A DNA stretch of 52,779 bases from a virus, in the IMG/VR virus record IMGVR_UViG_3300014827_000174, positions 1 through 52,779 of that record; one strand, 5' to 3'. This document shows positions 51,107-52,779 of the stretch, piece by piece. Each line of letters opens with the position of its first letter. Position 1 is the stretch's first letter. The notes beneath the pieces are model-generated. The model was not told where the DNA came from and made no database searches. It saw only the letters and a program-made list of their open reading frames with translations. Position numbers and translations under genes: made by a program.

Positions 51107-52275
51107 ACTGCTGGAGTATTCAAAAGTTATCAGACCTTTCAAACATGAAAAGTGGGTTGGGCATAACAGAGGAAAATATCGAAAAATCTGGGAATTATCC
51201 TTGTTATGGCGGTAATGGGTTGCGTGGCTTTACGTCCGAATATACTCATGATGGGCAATTTGCACTTATTGGTCGTCAGGGTGCGCTTTGCGGCAATGTT
51301 GCATTAGTTTCAGGGAGATTCTTTGCTTCTGAGCATGCTGTTGTTGTCACTCCCAAGTCAAACACGGATATAGTATTTCTGTCCTACGTCTTGATAGATA
51401 TGAGATTAAATCAATATTCTGAGTCATCGGCTCAACCCGGATTGTCAGTTAAAAAAGTTCTTGAAATCGAGTACTATGCTCCCAATGACAATTCTGAACA
51501 ACGCGCCATCGCCGCCGCGTTGTCGGATTCAGACGCATACATCACCGCGCTCGAAAAGCTGATTGCCAAGAAACGCACCGTGAAGCAAGGTGCAATGCAG
51601 GAACTGCTCACGGGCAAGCGTCGCTTGCCGGGATTTAGTGGTGTGTGGGACACTTTGAAACTTGCGGCAAACTCAACACTAAAAGCAAGAATCGGTTGGC
51701 AAGGCCTGACAACAGCAGAGTATCTTGATGAAGGATATTCTTACCTTATCACTGGCACAGATTTCTCAAATGGCAAGATAGCGTGGAGCGGTTGCCATTA
51801 TGTAGACAAAAGTCGCTATGACCAAGACACGAATATTCAAGCGGGCAACGGTGACGTTCTGATAACAAAAGACGGAACTATTGGCAAGGTCGCTATCGTA
51901 AACGGCTTGACAAAAAAAGCAACGCTTAATAGTGGTGTCTTTGTAGTCCGTCCGAAAAACGAAGCGTATGAAAGGACATACATCTATTATGTCTTGCTTT
52001 CGCAAATCTTCGCCGATTTCCTTGCTAAACTGTTGGCGGGTTCTACAATTAACCACTTATATCAAAAGGACTTTGTAAACTTCGAGTTTAAAGCCCCGGT
52101 CGCAATCGCCGAACAAACCGCCATTGCCGCCGTTCTCTCCGATATGGACGCGGAGATTGACGCGCTGATACAAAAGCTCGAAAAGGCGAAGTGCATAAAG
52201 CAAGGTATGATGAGCGAACTACTGATGGGCAGAATACGATTGATACAGGAGGACACGGACAATGGCGAAAATTAA
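51100..52275 (+). CDS. hsdS: type I restriction-modification specificity subunit (HsdS)
   Basis: A 391-residue HsdS with two target recognition domains. TRD1 is about 10-130 (YGGNGLRGFTSEYTHDGQFALIGRQGALCGNV), the first conserved helix EQRAIAAALSDSDAYITALEKLIAKKRTVKQGAMQELLTGK about 135-175, TRD2 about 190-320 (YSYLITGTDFSNGKIAWSG), and the second helix EQTAIAAVLSDMDAEIDALIQKLEKAKCIKQGMMSELL about 335-375. Each TRD reads one half of a bipartite DNA site. The two helices are near-identical in plan, as needed for symmetric assembly with two HsdM. The gene overlaps hsdM and the start of hsdR. Confidence 0.94.
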   Translation: MVNCWSIQKLSDLSNMKSGLGITEENIEKSGNYPCYGGNGLRGFTSEYTHDGQFALIGRQGALCGNVALVSGRFFASEHAVVVTPKSNTDIVFLSYVLIDMRLNQYSESSAQPGLSVKKVLEIEYYAPNDNSEQRAIAAALSDSDAYITALEKLIAKKRTVKQGAMQELLTGKRRLPGFSGVWDTLKLAANSTLKARIGWQGLTTAEYLDEGYSYLITGTDFSNGKIAWSGCHYVDKSRYDQDTNIQAGNGDVLITKDGTIGKVAIVNGLTKKATLNSGVFVVRPKNEAYERTYIYYVLLSQIFADFLAKLLAGSTINHLYQKDFVNFEFKAPVAIAEQTAIAAVLSDMDAEIDALIQKLEKAKCIKQGMMSELLMGRIRLIQEDTDNGEN

Positions 52276-52779
52276 CGAAGCTGAGCGTAAAACACAAGAC
52301 CGTTTACTCGCCTTGTTCCGCGACAGGTCGACTCTTGGATATGAATATTATGGCGATTTACGCCACCAGTTAAACGGCAATGTCATAACTGAAAAGCTGA
52401 TGTCGTTCCTGGTGAGTAAGCAGAAGTACAGCGTAACCCTATCCGCAAAAGCGGTTGATGCTCTTGTCCAGGCGGCGGGCAATCTGCAACAGGGGCTGTA
52501 CAAAGCAAATCAGGACGCGTATTCACTCCTCAAATACGGTGCGAAAGTCAAGGAGAATCCCGGCGAGCCTGAAAAGACCGTTTACTTCATCGACTGGGAA
52601 CACTCCCACAACAACGAGTATGCCATCGCCGAGGAAGTGACGATAAAGTCGGGCAGCGAACGCCGCCCTGACCTTGTCGTGTATATAAACGGAATCGCCA
52701 TCGCGGTAATTGAACTGAAAAAATCCACCGTGTCGGTGTCGCAGGGCATACGGCAGAACATCTCCAACCAGAACGAGCA
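52262..52779 (+). CDS. hsdR: type I restriction enzyme R subunit (HsdR), partial N-terminus
   Basis: ATG 52262 opens a frame that runs off the window end, so only the first 172 residues are present. They contain the N-terminal nuclease domain: KTVYFIDWEHSHNNEYAIAEE, then RPDLVVYINGIAIAVIELKKS with the Asp and Glu-x-Lys of a PD-(D/E)xK active site. HsdR translocates and cuts unmodified DNA using a SF2 helicase motor, which lies beyond the window. It overlaps hsdS by 14 bases, giving the order hsdM-hsdS-hsdR. Confidence 0.9.
   Translation, partial: MAKINEAERKTQDRLLALFRDRSTLGYEYYGDLRHQLNGNVITEKLMSFLVSKQKYSVTLSAKAVDALVQAAGNLQQGLYKANQDAYSLLKYGAKVKENPGEPEKTVYFIDWEHSHNNEYAIAEEVTIKSGSERRPDLVVYINGIAIAVIELKKSTVSVSQGIRQNISNQNE

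Noticed and set aside
1-52779. CRISPR array, rRNA or tRNA genes, insertion sequences
   Set aside because: No regularly spaced repeats, no recognisable tRNA/rRNA and no transposase with terminal repeats were found by reading both strands.

Overview
The window looks like a chromosomal segment of a low-to-mid-GC Firmicute, probably a clostridial or Peptococcaceae-type organism. The evidence is strong AGGAGG-type ribosome binding sites, clostridial-style phage replication and integration genes, and many U-rich intrinsic terminators. The host assignment is inference; there is no rRNA, tRNA or housekeeping gene to anchor it. The main content is one nearly complete siphovirus-type (HK97-like, long non-contractile tail) prophage of about 40 kb, about 4.3-44.9 kb, read entirely from the minus strand. 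It is flanked on both sides by genes of the defence or accessory type.

Left flank (1-4.1 kb): the end of one CPBP membrane protease, a second complete one, a 430-base stretch without genes, a small helical protein, a 20-codon remnant resembling the start of an immunity-type protein, a DUF262/HNH nuclease-like gene (GmrSD-like) and a small unknown gene upstream of it.

Prophage, in the direction of transcription (right to left). Early module: a small first gene and strong terminator, a sigma-like regulator, two small proteins, DUF2800 nuclease-like, DUF2815 ssDNA-binding-like, family A DNA polymerase, BRO/KilA-type antirepressor, DUF4406, VapE-type primase/helicase, a 260-base intergenic region with eight GGAACA/TGTTCC motifs, VRR-NUC nuclease, SNF2-type helicase and a DUF1492/ArpU-like regulator, ended by a terminator. 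Late module: ParB-methyltransferase fusion, HNH, small and large terminase, portal, ClpP-like protease, capsid, a possible decoration protein, connectors, tail tube with an Ig-like domain, tail chaperone pair with a CCCAAAC -1 frameshift site, tape measure, Dit, Tal and three fibre-like proteins, two of which (with Tal) carry beta-helix-type repeats. Lysis module: a tiny Trp-rich peptide between hairpins, an XhlA-like protein, an amidase endolysin and a holin-like protein. Integration module at the far left: a SHOCT-like small protein and three serine recombinase-family proteins, the middle one lacking a catalytic domain. Intrinsic terminators sit between several late genes, so readthrough or antitermination must set gene dosage. 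No CI-type repressor is visible.

Right flank (44.9-52.8 kb, plus strand): a promoter with a consensus -10, then a three-gene ABC-three-component (Lamassu-like) operon of effector, middle component and SMC-like ATPase with a CxxC hook. After it come a small XRE regulator and a type I restriction-modification locus (hsdM, hsdS, start of hsdR, cut by the window end). The effector's first half matches no family I recognise, and this is the best candidate for a new system in the window.
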